DNA of 64,000 nt from Bacillus sp. EB106-08-02-XG196 (GTDB taxonomy: Bacteria; Bacillota; Bacilli; Bacillales; Cytobacillaceae), in the NCBI RefSeq assembly GCF_013396335.1, contig NZ_JABWSY010000016.1:62001-126000 (forward strand). The letters are read 5' to 3'. Made by a program: the position numbers and the translations under genes. Positions 21,701 to 31,000 of the stretch are shown one piece after another. Positions within the stretch are counted from its first letter, which is position 1; each line of letters starts with the position of its first letter. The notes beneath the pieces were generated by a model. The model was not told the DNA's origin and searched no databases. It was given only the letters and a program-made list of their open reading frames with translations.

Positions 21701-22300
21701 TAATCCGTCGCCTTCATATCCATAATCGCTCCATACTTTTTGAGCTTGAACTAATGACTTACTTGTTGACATTGTTTCTTGGAATGTTCTAGCAATGCGA
21801 ACATTTATAACTCCTGGAATGGACTCAATTTCTTTCATATTTTGAAACTCTGTTTCTAAACTGAATCCGTTAAAGCCTTCAAAATAACGGTGCTTGACAT
21901 TAGCTGTCGAATTTGATTTTGAATCTTTGGAGTTAGCAATTTGCTCGATGACTTTGTTTTGCTTTTGCTTCATTAATGATCTTTTATTTTTTGTTGTACT
22001 TTCCTCATCGGATGGTTGTTCAACTTCTACAATTAAACGAACCATTTCATTTGGACTAAAGGCTTTAGTTAAACCTACTTTAGAACCTTCACCTTCATAA
22101 TTATAGAGATTATCATTTCCAGTCTCTACCTTATCCAAATCAAAAAATAAACTACTTCCTTGTTCCACTATATCTTCAATCGATTTAGAATCAGTTGAAG
22201 CGTCATTCGTTTCTGCAAAAACAGTGAATGATGAAAGAATTAAAGATGTCACAGCTGCAGTCGTCATAACTTTAAATGCCTTTAATTTACTCTTATTCAT
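18746..22300 (-). CDS. Secreted lactocepin/C5a-peptidase-like subtilase B1
   Basis: This 1184-residue exported serine protease has a signal peptide (1-29, ending FAE) and an I9-like propeptide (about 85-175). The S8 domain contains Asp206 (IVDSGID), His273 (HGTHVAG), Asn372 (AAGNAS) and Ser612 (SGTSMATPH), with a PA-type insertion around 430-550. Fn3-like domains of the cell-envelope protease type follow to the C terminus. One of them contains a canonical EF-hand-like loop (DLDRDGTLDQKE), suggesting calcium binding. No wall anchor is seen. The start is fixed by AAAAGGAGAG upstream of the ATG. It is a paralogue of the gene at 28049-31561, and even the upstream regulatory DNA is homologous between the two. 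It probably degrades proteins outside the cell; specificity cannot be read from the sequence. Confidence 0.92.
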   Translation of the reverse strand: MNKSKLKAFKVMTTAAVTSLILSSFTVFAETNDASTDSKSIEDIVEQGSSLFFDLDKVETGNDNLYNYEGEGSKVGLTKAFSPNEMVRLIVEVEQPSDEESTTKNKRSLMKQKQNKVIEQIANSKDSKSNSTANVKHRYFEGFNGFSLETEFQNMKEIESIPGVINVRIARTFQETMSTSKSLVQAQKVWSDYGYEGDGLLVAIVDSGIDYTHKDMTLTEKGKAKQKWTSENIQSKFEETEVNETWYSDKVPTGYDWADEDTDVIPAVTGNPHGTHVAGTVGANGDETKNGVQGIAPGVQLLSEKVFSDKGGGAKEDDLLAGIEHAITMGADVINMSLGTDAGYVGEEDDLVQKAIRVATEQGTLVVVAAGNASYSTKNTSIVSSLKPYADNPDIGVVGQPGVSPYAISVASYENPKLHLNNLEDGNGLSVSFKDHTQFPASYNFKVSKNLVPGTSYDMVYVGEGKKASDYPAGKTGYIAVVKLLSSYSTVSSIQFAAKNAGVKAVIMIPPAVWPDYYSLPVTPTAAPTATTSRSEGEALLAKMSSLPSGQYLSMKVGNGTLIDNPAKDTMSHFSSIGAPHTLDFKPEISAPGGNIYSTMPGNDYQIMSGTSMATPHVAGGSALLLQSLYGKGLSHTKDTVLKSKIALMNTANVVMDPRTNSEVPYSPRVQGSGLMQIENAIKTPVIVTDRSTSLEKAGAVALKDMGQNTSFKLNVEAFDAPKGSNNSEEIEYKVYVDVLKDKTEMNAFDLDRDGTLDQKEYLTLSSERINGATVTVNDVKVTEAEGSLIKIKPGQTKMLTVNVSLPDSLKKNSFVEGFVRLVPVSKDQNKAVPLTVPYMGFYGKWDEPRNIDAPAWTTDRFLGWTALWDENSERYPLGFDPYTQRFFLNRIAFSPNFMTDGILSSFTGLRNLEKVEMYIEDSSGNIIENLGDFSEYTGTPWKFRKNIMAYSDQKYGGYKWDMKDESGQFVPDGVYQYVIKSTLDYENARPQVVKMPITVDSIAPTVSDITVTPKNGKYEISFNAKDNASDFNSAVVYVNGQYYSPQVGQTSLLVNTEPKGMVILAVDYAGNISWNTWGDQSYNKQSMVLQTMNISPTTDINQNKPAKISAWAHNRVDWTINVKDANGSIVDSLEVKNEHSLKTQWAPDKDLPNGTYSITLDVVTKDGFKVTTLPKQVTVLQQP

Positions 22301-22397
22301 TGATGTCTCTCCTTTTATTTAAAGATAGTCTTTATATTTAATTCACTTCATTTATAGGTTAATAATTTAATAAAGTTAATGAATCGTTACTTTAAAC

Positions 22398-22420
22398 TTA
22401 TCTCAAACCCTTTTGAGTAA
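22398..22420 (-). other. Leader hairpin of protease B1 mRNA
   Basis: CTCAAA / TTTGAG inverted repeat with a 4-nt loop (AGGG on the mRNA), about 10 nt after the predicted start of transcription. It is unrelated in sequence to the A1/A2 leader hairpins but occupies a similar position. Confidence 0.4.
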
Positions 22421-22434
22421 ATAAATATATTTTA

Positions 22435-22471
22435 ATTTTATATACACCATAAAGGTCAGTAAATTGGGGGA
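22435..22471 (-). promoter_or_regulatory. Promoter of protease B1 with abutting CCCCC box
   Basis: Minus-strand reading: TCCCCCAA (22464-22471), -35 TTTACT (22458-22463), 17-bp spacer, -10 TAAAAT (22435-22440). Upstream of the box, a stretch reading AGTCTATCG.ACTATGCTTAA is shared with protease B2. Confidence 0.65.
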
Positions 22472-22614
22472 TTAAGCATAGTTCGATAGACTCAAATGTT
22501 AATAATTTTATTTAACATATTCTCATTTTAAATAAGTTTTCAAGTTAATCTCGGAAAAGATCCTTCTAGATTTTGTCGAAATTAATTTTCTTAATGGAGT
22601 ACATTCTTTTAAAC

Positions 22615-22623
22615 TTGGGGGAA
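22615..22623 (-). promoter_or_regulatory. Upstream CCCCC box of protease B1
   Basis: TTCCCCCAA on the minus strand, 151 bp upstream of the proximal box. Its flanks (AGAATTTTATGATTT and GATTAAAATAGGTA on the plus strand) are conserved at the equivalent place before protease B2. A TGTCGAA motif lies nearby at 22574-22580. Confidence 0.5.
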
Positions 22624-22824
22624 ATAATTGCAAATAATAGAATTTTATGATTTGCAAAAAAATAAATTGATTAAAATAGGTATAAAGAAGCATATAAGGA
22701 TATGGCACCTTGGATATAAATTAATATAAAATAATATAAATAAAAATACAGATACTCGTATGTGTGTAAGATCAATCCAAGTTTGCACCTTAGCTTCAGC
22801 CCTCTCACTACGACCCAAACTCAT

Positions 22825-22862
22825 AAAAAAAGAAGTCAACCCCATTTTTAAGGCCGACTTCC
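22825..22862 (-). terminator. Orphan minus-strand terminator in the divergent protease gap
   Basis: Minus-strand reading: GAAGTC..CC / GG..GACTTC stem followed by seven Ts. There is no annotated minus-strand gene between here and 23135, so either a small untranslated transcript ends here or it insulates the divergent promoters. The rest of the 834-bp gap is AT-rich with no credible gene. Confidence 0.5.
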
Positions 22863-22922
22863 TTTCAACTAAATTAAATTTGGTATAAACATAGATTAGG
22901 AGATCATGTTAAATTCGTCTAT

Positions 22923-23008
22923 TTCCCCCAAATTCTATTTCCGCCAAAACCCAAGTATTTAAATAAAGAGATGCATTTATATATATATATTTAAGCAGCA
23001 AAATCCCC
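22923..23008 (+). promoter_or_regulatory. Upstream CCCCC boxes of protease C
   Basis: TTCCCCCAA at 22923-22931 lies about 110 bp upstream of the proximal box, and a weaker ATCCCC lies at 23003-23008. Orientation relative to the gene is the same as for the other four proteases. Confidence 0.45.
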
Positions 23009-23033
23009 TGTTTTTTTATGTTTTTCATTAAAA

Positions 23034-23071
23034 TCCCCCAATTTACCCGACTAAAAATTGTGAAGTATAAT
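23034..23071 (+). promoter_or_regulatory. Promoter of protease C with abutting CCCCC box
   Basis: TCCCCCAA (23034-23041), -35 TTTACC (23042-23047), 18-bp spacer, -10 TATAAT (23066-23071). This is the only one of the five on the plus strand, yet it keeps the same box-to-promoter spacing. Confidence 0.65.
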
Positions 23072-23134
23072 CAAGTCAGACGAAGAAATTTGTCGGAAAA
23101 TTTCAATTATTAATTATACAGGGGGAGAAGTGCA

Positions 23135-26100
23135 TTGGGGAAAAATAAGTTTAAAAAGATTTTTGCAACGACATCAATGAGTTGTATATTGATGTCTTCA
23201 GTCATACCTTTTAATGTTTTAGCTGTAGACCCAGTCCAAAACATCATTCAAGGTACGATTCCTAGTAAAGCTCATACGGGGACATATACGCTAACCCCAG
23301 AGCAGCTAGAAGCAATGAACAAAATTAGCACAGAGAGTGAAGTGAAAATTTCACCAAATATCAACATTCACAGTACTGATCCAGTTCGAGTCATTGTTGA
23401 ATTTAAACAAGCTCCAGCAAAAGTAGCGGTACTTCAGCAGCAATTAGCAGGTAACGAGATGTCATTGACAGACGCTGCTAAAAAGGTTAAAGATTCTCAT
23501 AAAAAGTTTAAAGATTATGTTCAAGGATTGGGGAAACAAAAAGAAGAAAGTAGTGTCATCACCCCATCTACTCCTGCTTCACAACCAGAAATTAAGATTA
23601 CTAGAGAATACCAGCACTCGTTTAACGGAGTAGCGATGACACTCCCAGGAACAGATGTGGAAAAACTTTTAGAATCAGGCTTAGTCAGCAGTATTTATGA
23701 AGATCGAGTTGTGAAGCTTGATCCAAAAGAATTAAATGGTTCCTATACAGATAATTTGTCAGCTCGAAACCAGCAAGTAAAATCTGCTACAACCTCAATC
23801 CAGCAGCAAAGTGTTTCCGAGCAAAATACTTCTACAAATACGTTGAAAGAGAATTATATTCCTCTTCCAGGTATTGAAGATTTGCATAATGATAGTGTTA
23901 CTGGAAAGGGAATTAAGGTCGGAGTTCTCGATACAGGGATTGATTACAACCATCCAGATTTAACAAACGCATATAATGGATATCGAAAAAAAGATGGAGA
24001 AGATGCAAAGACTATTGATCCGACAACTGTAAAAGGTTGGGATTTTGTCGGTAATGATGCTGATCCAATGGAAACGACGTATCAAGAATGGGTAAATGAA
24101 GGAAAGCCGGAGTATCCTGGTCATTCATATTATACGTATCACGGTACCCACGTAGCAGGAACGATTGCAGGTCAAGGGGAAAATAGTGTTGATAATCCGT
24201 CTTTAGGTATAGCGCCTGATGTTGATTTATATAGTTACCGTGTTTTAGGTCCATGGGGCAGCGGATATTCAAGCGACATTATTGCTGGTATCGATAAGGC
24301 AGTAAAAGATGGAATGGACGTTATTAACTTGTCATTGGGTGTTGCTGTAAACGACCCGTTAATTGCAGAATCCGTTGCCATTAATAATGCTACACTTGCT
24401 GGTGTGACATGTACAGTATCAGCAGGTAACGCAGGTCCAGGTGAGAAAACACTTGGTTCTCCTGGAACAGCAGCGTTTGCTATTACTGTTGGAGCAAGTG
24501 ACTTCCCGATGGGCATTCCTACAGCATCGGCAACTGTTGGCAGTGAAACGTTCAACAACATGAAGCTGTTAGGTAAAGGTTTTAATGATCATTTAGAAAC
24601 GTTAGTAAACCAATCGTATCCTATCGTCTATGTTGGTTTAGGTGGGGAGAACGATTTTAAAGATGCTAATGGTCAACCAATTGACTTAACAGGAAAAGTA
24701 GCATTAATTCAGCGTGGATCGTACGCGTTAGTCGATAAGGTGGTCAATGCTAAAAAAGCGGGATCAGCCGCTGTGATTATGTATAACAATGTCGATGGCG
24801 AAATCGACAGTTATCTTGCTAATGAAACCAATTTCATCCCTGCTTTCCGTTTAACGAAAGCAGATGGTGAGCGTTTAAAAGCAACAGCAAGTTCTGGAAT
24901 TACTTTTACTAGTGTAGGTTCAGTTGTGACAGAAGGAAATCATCTGGCGGGCTTCAGCTCAAGAGGACCTGCTACAAAGAACTATGACATTAAACCTGAT
25001 GTAGTAGCACCTGGTGTATCTGTCCATTCTACTTATCCGGAATACATTCATAGTCCAGAAGACGGAATCGACTATTCGTCAGCATACGCACGTATTTCTG
25101 GAACGTCGATGGCATCGCCTCATGTAGCCGGAATTGCTGCTCTTATTTTACAAGCACATCCAGACTATACTCCGTTTGATGTGAAAGCGGCGTTAATGAA
25201 TACATCAGATAAATTATCTGGCGATTATTCTGTATATGAAGTAGGCGCAGGATTAGTCGATGTAAAAGAAGCCGTTCATGCAGATGTATCTGTTAAAGTT
25301 ATGGACAAGACTCAAAATAAAGATCAAAACGGCAGCCTTGTCACGATTGACGAAGAAACAGGATCAATTGCATATGGTACGATTTATAGAAAAGAAAACG
25401 ATACGAATGAAGACAGTCGTAAAATGGTTATTAAAAATAAAGGAACCGGGCAAAAAACTTTTGATATCAGTTATGAATATTCGAAGGCTAAGAGTGGCGT
25501 TCTTGACGCAGTGTCCAATAAGGTAGAAATGACGACATCAGCACAGTCTATTACTGTTGAACCGGGACAATCGGCTGATTTAACAGCGACGCTTCGTGTT
25601 CCAGGAACAGCAAAAACGGGCAGATACGAAGGGTATGTGAATATTGTCAATCATGCGAATCCACAAGAAAGCTATCGTGTGCCATTCGCTGTTCGTGCAG
25701 TTGATAAAGGGATTAATAGTATTGAAGTGAGTAATCCAGCCATCAGTACCGTGAAATGGGATCCTGCACATCCATTTATGAATGGTCCTATGTATTTGGT
25801 AAAATTCAAATTAAATAGCCCGATGGTAAATGTTCGAGCAATTTACTATGACAAAGACGGTCGTGCACTTGGAAGTACAAGTCCAAGAACTATCAATGCT
25901 GCAACAGCACCGATAGACCAAGATTTATTTTTAAGCTTTGGTGCTTCTTACTATCCGTTTATTGGAGATCCAAAAGATGAGATAACTGATATTAACCTGC
26001 CACAATCAGTATTATCAGAAGGTCAATATACACTGAAGCTTAGAGCAGTAGATGCAGACGGTAAATCATACGAGGAATCTCATTTGTTTGTTGTGGACAA

Positions 26101-27826
26101 TACATTACCTAAGCTTACCTTTAAAGATAAAGCTCCTGGTAAAGTATACGAGTTAAAAGATTCAGACTTTACACATGAAACTCTTAACGGTGAAGCTCAT
26201 AACGCATTTTGGGTTCATGCAAATCTTTACGATGAAGGTACAAAACAATTAGCACCACTTGGTCTTACACAGTCTTCGAACACACTTTGGTATTATCTAA
26301 ATCAGAAAGTATTCCCTGATGGAGATTTTCCTGTTGAAGCGAACGGCGATGTGAAATTTGGTATTGAGAAGAATGACATTGAGAATGGGCCGGCAACCGT
26401 TATTTTATTTCCAATGGATAAGGCAACAAACGCACATTTATTAAATGAATTCTACCCTTATGCGTTTGTTAAGGAAGGTACCCCTTATGTAGTGCCTACC
26501 TACGATAAAGAAAAAGTGTATAAAAACGATACGTTAACAATGACTTTAAGTTTGAACAATGTTGAGAAGCTTTTGTCAGGTACGTACGATCTTGGTTTTT
26601 ATAAGAACTTTGAATTTTTAGATGTAAAAGTAAATAAAGAGTTCCAACAATATGCACAAGATAACGGCTTGACTGTAACTGTAGACGAACCAGTCGTAAA
26701 GGACCACCCTACTTACATCTCGTCTAAAAAAATGGTTAACGTAGGAGCTCATATTAGCGGAAATGGATTCCAAGGATTTAGCGGGGACAGCCCATTCCTT
26801 GATGTAACCTTTAAGCTAGTAGACGATCATTTCTATATTCTTGCAGATACAATGGACGGAGAAGAAAATACGAAAGACTTCAGCTACACGAAGTTTGGAG
26901 AGTCTGAACCAACGAAAATGACTCTGTTCAACCAAATTGACAGCTATAAAATTATTCCGAAGCATTCGTATGTAGTTTCATATATGCGTCTTCAAGGATT
27001 AAACGATCAATGGAGTAAAGATTTATCGAAAGTTGGAGCAACAGTATACGCGCAAAGTTCTAACGGAGATAAATTCCCAGGAACAGTTAATTCATACGGT
27101 TATGTCGAAGTGTATGATATTCCTCTTTCAAAGGATCCATATAATATTGTAGTGGAAGCTCCTGGACATTTGAAGAGTATACAAAAAGTGACTCTAGGTG
27201 CAAAAACGACTTGGGGCGAGGAAATTGGTCAGTATTTATTCGCTGCATCTAAGCAGCCAGTCTCTGCTGCAGGTGATGTAAACGGAGATGGCGTTATTGA
27301 TGTTCTAGACGTTAAGAAAGTAGCTAATAAAATTGGTATGCAAGATACAGAGACGTTCAAAATAGAAGATTTGAACCAAGACGGCATTGTCAATACAACT
27401 GATATGAATTTTCTTGTAAAGAATTTGTACAAATCAAACCCAGATGCAACAGTTACGCCGAAAGAACAAGTTGCCGGTAAGTACAGTACAAATTACTTCA
27501 ATGAATTAGGAATTGCATCAACCGTTAACACGTTGAAAAATACTGCTATATCTAAAAATACAGCCGCTCTTAGCTGGATTGCAGCAGTCAATGCAACTGA
27601 TGTAAAAATTGAGCAATCGAGCGATAATGGCGTTACATGGAGTGCTGCGACAACAGAAAAAACGGTTACAGCCGGCTCAAACAGTGCAGTAGTGACAGGA
27701 CTGTCAGCTAATACTTCCTACAAGTTTAGAGTAAAAGTAGTAGGCGGCTTGAACGAGGGTAAATCTAACGTTGTTACGGTAATAACTGCAGATCCATTAT
27801 TACCTGCTAAAGAGAACAACAATTAA
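23135..27826 (+). CDS. Secreted subtilase C with cohesin-like, dockerin and Fn3 modules
   Basis: This 1563-residue exported serine protease starts at a TTG preceded by AGGGGGAG; the signal peptide is 1-30. An I9-like propeptide (about 83-195) precedes the S8 domain with Asp266, His336 (HGTHVAG), Asn432 and Ser658 (SGTSMASPH), and a PA insertion near 460-590. After Fn3-like domains come a cohesin-like module (about 1128-1268), a carboxypeptidase-regulatory-like beta domain (GATVYAQ...VVEAPGHLK), and a two-loop dockerin (about 1379-1435). Its loops are canonical: DVNGDGVIDVLD and DLNQDGIVNTTD. A C-terminal Fn3 domain follows. It shares its front half with A1/A2 but lacks their InlB/Ig tail. It is transcribed divergently from B1. 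The cohesin-dockerin modules suggest assembly with other proteins; that is inference. Confidence 0.92.
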   Translation: MGKNKFKKIFATTSMSCILMSSVIPFNVLAVDPVQNIIQGTIPSKAHTGTYTLTPEQLEAMNKISTESEVKISPNINIHSTDPVRVIVEFKQAPAKVAVLQQQLAGNEMSLTDAAKKVKDSHKKFKDYVQGLGKQKEESSVITPSTPASQPEIKITREYQHSFNGVAMTLPGTDVEKLLESGLVSSIYEDRVVKLDPKELNGSYTDNLSARNQQVKSATTSIQQQSVSEQNTSTNTLKENYIPLPGIEDLHNDSVTGKGIKVGVLDTGIDYNHPDLTNAYNGYRKKDGEDAKTIDPTTVKGWDFVGNDADPMETTYQEWVNEGKPEYPGHSYYTYHGTHVAGTIAGQGENSVDNPSLGIAPDVDLYSYRVLGPWGSGYSSDIIAGIDKAVKDGMDVINLSLGVAVNDPLIAESVAINNATLAGVTCTVSAGNAGPGEKTLGSPGTAAFAITVGASDFPMGIPTASATVGSETFNNMKLLGKGFNDHLETLVNQSYPIVYVGLGGENDFKDANGQPIDLTGKVALIQRGSYALVDKVVNAKKAGSAAVIMYNNVDGEIDSYLANETNFIPAFRLTKADGERLKATASSGITFTSVGSVVTEGNHLAGFSSRGPATKNYDIKPDVVAPGVSVHSTYPEYIHSPEDGIDYSSAYARISGTSMASPHVAGIAALILQAHPDYTPFDVKAALMNTSDKLSGDYSVYEVGAGLVDVKEAVHADVSVKVMDKTQNKDQNGSLVTIDEETGSIAYGTIYRKENDTNEDSRKMVIKNKGTGQKTFDISYEYSKAKSGVLDAVSNKVEMTTSAQSITVEPGQSADLTATLRVPGTAKTGRYEGYVNIVNHANPQESYRVPFAVRAVDKGINSIEVSNPAISTVKWDPAHPFMNGPMYLVKFKLNSPMVNVRAIYYDKDGRALGSTSPRTINAATAPIDQDLFLSFGASYYPFIGDPKDEITDINLPQSVLSEGQYTLKLRAVDADGKSYEESHLFVVDNTLPKLTFKDKAPGKVYELKDSDFTHETLNGEAHNAFWVHANLYDEGTKQLAPLGLTQSSNTLWYYLNQKVFPDGDFPVEANGDVKFGIEKNDIENGPATVILFPMDKATNAHLLNEFYPYAFVKEGTPYVVPTYDKEKVYKNDTLTMTLSLNNVEKLLSGTYDLGFYKNFEFLDVKVNKEFQQYAQDNGLTVTVDEPVVKDHPTYISSKKMVNVGAHISGNGFQGFSGDSPFLDVTFKLVDDHFYILADTMDGEENTKDFSYTKFGESEPTKMTLFNQIDSYKIIPKHSYVVSYMRLQGLNDQWSKDLSKVGATVYAQSSNGDKFPGTVNSYGYVEVYDIPLSKDPYNIVVEAPGHLKSIQKVTLGAKTTWGEEIGQYLFAASKQPVSAAGDVNGDGVIDVLDVKKVANKIGMQDTETFKIEDLNQDGIVNTTDMNFLVKNLYKSNPDATVTPKEQVAGKYSTNYFNELGIASTVNTLKNTAISKNTAALSWIAAVNATDVKIEQSSDNGVTWSAATTEKTVTAGSNSAVVTGLSANTSYKFRVKVVGGLNEGKSNVVTVITADPLLPAKENNN

Positions 27827-27874
27827 AACCGCAATCAACACCGGCGGACAAAAAGTGAATAATCTAAGGTAATG

Positions 27875-27925
27875 AAAAGTGCTGCTCTTTTGTCTATATG
27901 ACATGAAAGAGTAGCACTTTTATTT
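27875..27925 (+). terminator. Terminator of protease C
   Basis: Long stem AAAAGTGCTGCTCTTT / AAAGAGTAGCACTTTT (one mismatch) with a 15-nt loop and T-rich tail, 48 bases after the stop codon. Confidence 0.75.
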
Positions 27926-27996
27926 ATCTAGAAAAATAAATTCAAAGACTGAATGTATACGATCTATTTTCTTGTTCGATCCCAATACGAGAACAT

Positions 27997-28037
27997 AAAA
28001 AAGAAAGCTAACCATATATTAAGATTAGCTTTCTTTT
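27997..28037 (-). terminator. Terminator of protease B2
   Basis: AAAAAAGAAAGCTAA / TTAGCTTTCTTTTTT inverted repeat just downstream of the minus-strand stop codon, facing the terminator of protease C. Confidence 0.75.
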
Positions 28038-28048
28038 TTATTATTAGT

Positions 28049-31000
28049 TTATTGAAGAATCGTTACTTTTACTGGCGTTGTTGACACTTTAAATCCATCT
28101 TTTGAAACCACATCAGCAGAGATAAAGTAATTTCCATTTGGCAACTCTGGTTTAGGTGCCCATTTTTTGTGAGCTTCTTTTTCATTTTTAACTTCAAACG
28201 TATCGATTATATTTCCATTTGCATCTTTCACATAAAACGTCCAGTCTACTCTGTTTGAAGCAAAGTAATCAATTTCTGTTGGAGTATTTTTGTTTAAATT
28301 TTTGGTTGGATATACACCAGAATTTGTAAGAACAATCCATTCACTCATATATTTTGGATCTTGATCTCCCCAAACAGTGTACGAGTGATTAAATGCGTTA
28401 TCAGCACCTTTAACCACAATACTTTTCGGTTCGAAGTTTACGAGTAATTTTGTCTCTTTTCCTGGTGTATAATAATTTCCGTTCACCCAAACCATTGCAA
28501 CAACATATCCACTTCCATTTTCATTATCTGTGCCTACCCAGGAAATTTCGTATTTTCCATCCTTTGGAGTTACAGTAATGTCTGAAACTTTAGGAAGTAC
28601 GGAATCCACTTTCACTGGCATTTTAACTAACTGTGGCTTTGCACCTGGATAGTCTAATGTCGTTTTAATCACATATTGATAATTTCCATCTGCTACAAAT
28701 TGTCCAGACTCATCCTTCATATCCCAAGCATAGAGCTCATTGTAGGAAGTGTCCCCAAATGACATGACATTCTTTCTGAACTTCCATGGTGTCCCGGTAA
28801 ATTCACTGAAGTCACCTAAATATCTAATGTTATTTCCTGATTGATCTTCTATATACATTTCTGTTTTTTGTAAATTACGTAAAGCTGTAAAAGAAGAATA
28901 GATTCCATTTAAATGGAAGTTTGGCGAGATGGCAATTTTGTTAAGATCAAACGTTCCAGTACTAGAATCATATCCCTTTGGATACCGTTCTGATGAGCCA
29001 TCCCAAAGTGCTGTATAGCCTAAAAATGCATCTTTTTCCCATGCAGGAGGATCGATATTTTGTGGTTCATCCCAATTTCCATAGTAGCCCATATATGGTA
29101 CAGATAAAGGTACGGCTTTATCTTGGTCTTTGGCAATAGGAACTAGACGAACAAATCCTTCAACAAAACTATTTTTCTTTAAGGAATCTGGTAAATTTAC
29201 ATTAACAGTAAGCAGTTTTGTTTGACCAGGTTTAATTTTAAGAAGTGCACCTTCTGTTTCTGTTACTTTATTATCATTGACAGTGACAGTTGCTCCATTG
29301 ATTCGTTCACTTTTTAATGTTAGATACTCCTTGGAATCCAAGTCACCATCATTGTCTAAATCATATTCTTTCATTTCAGTTTGATCCTTTAAAACATCTA
29401 CAAAAACTTGGTATTCGATCTCCTCACTATTATTTTTATCCTTAGGAGTTTCGAATGCTTCCACGTTTAATTTAAAGCTTGTAGTTTGGCCAATTTCCTT
29501 TAAAGCAACCGCTCCAGCTTGTTCTAATGGAGTGTTTCGACTTGTCACAATGACAGGTGTATTAATGGCATTTTGAATTTGCATTAAACCCGATCCTTGT
29601 ACCCGTGGTGAATATGGAATTTCTCCATTTGTTCTTGGATCCATACCAATACTAGATGTATTCATTAATGCAAGTTTTGCTTTTAGTACCGTTTCTTTTG
29701 AATGTGACAATCCTTTTTCATAAAGTGCCTGTAATAACAATGCTGAACCGCCTGCAACGTGAGGAGCTGCCATGGATGTACCGCTCATAACTTCATAATC
29801 ATTTCCTGGTACAGTTGAATAAATTTTCCCTCCAGGCGCAGAAATCTCTGGTTTAAAATCTAAAGTACTTGGGGAACCAATGGATGTAAAATGGGACATC
29901 GTGTTATTTGCGGCATTATCGACCCAAATCCCCCCAGATAATTTCATCTTAACAATTTGACCGCTTGTTAGTTTATTTATTAGTTCTTGCCCTGAAGCCT
30001 TCCCCGTAGTAGCAGCTGGAATTGAAAACTCACTAAATCTTAGATAAGAATAATCAGCCATGCTATCAGCCGGGATTAAAATAACTGCTTTTGCTTTAAA
30101 TTGTGCAGCTTTAAATTGAATTGGAGAATAAGAAGTATATTGATTTAATAATTTTGCTACGATAATTTTTCCTTCTACGTTTTTACCAGTATAATCAGAA
30201 TTTTTCGTACCTTCGCCAACATATACCATTTCATAATCTTGATTCGGATTTAAAAATCTTGAAAGTTTAAAGTTATATTTTGTAGGAAACATCGTTTGAT
30301 CTTGGAAAGGAAGCTTGAAACCATTTGCTTCTGCTAATGTATTTAAATGCATTTTTGTATTTTCATAGGAAGCAACCGATAAAGCATATGGACTTACAGA
30401 TGGTGCACCAACTGTTCCAATATCAGGATTTTCTGCATATGGCTTTGAAGCAGATTCAAGTAATAAATTGTGTTTAGTACTATGAGCGGAATTACCGGCC
30501 GACACTACAACAAGGGTACCTTGTTCTGTCGCAACTCGGATTGCTTTTTGTACAGGGTCGTATTCTTCACCTATAAAGCCTGCATCAACACCTAGACTCA
30601 TGTTTATCACATCTGCATCCATTGTAATGGCATGCTCAATTCCTGCGATAATATCATCCTCGTAGGCTCCGCCACCATTATCTGAAAATACCTTCTCCGC
30701 TAATAGCTGCACACCTGGTGCTATACCCTCGACACCGTCATTCGCTTCGTCCCCGCCTGCTCCAACTGTCCCAGCAACGTGTGTACCATGCGGACTGCCA
30801 TTTGCTCCAGGAATGACATCGGTATCATTATCTGCCCAATCATAGCCTGTTGGGACTTTATCGCTATACCAAATATCGTTTACGTCTGTCTCTTCAAATT
30901 TTTGATTGATTTTATCTTGAGTCCACTTTTCTTGCGCTTTGGCTGTATCTGATAGTTTCATATCTTTGTGTGTATGATCTATCCCAGAATCTACGATCGC

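Noticed and set aside
22645..22845. 66-aa minus-strand frame in the B1-C gap
   Set aside because: No RBS, composition follows AT-rich intergenic DNA, and its start lies inside the terminator hairpin.
22979..22993. ATATAT microsatellite upstream of protease C as a phase-variation tract
   Set aside because: Short dinucleotide run in AT-rich DNA, not within the promoter spacer or coding sequence.
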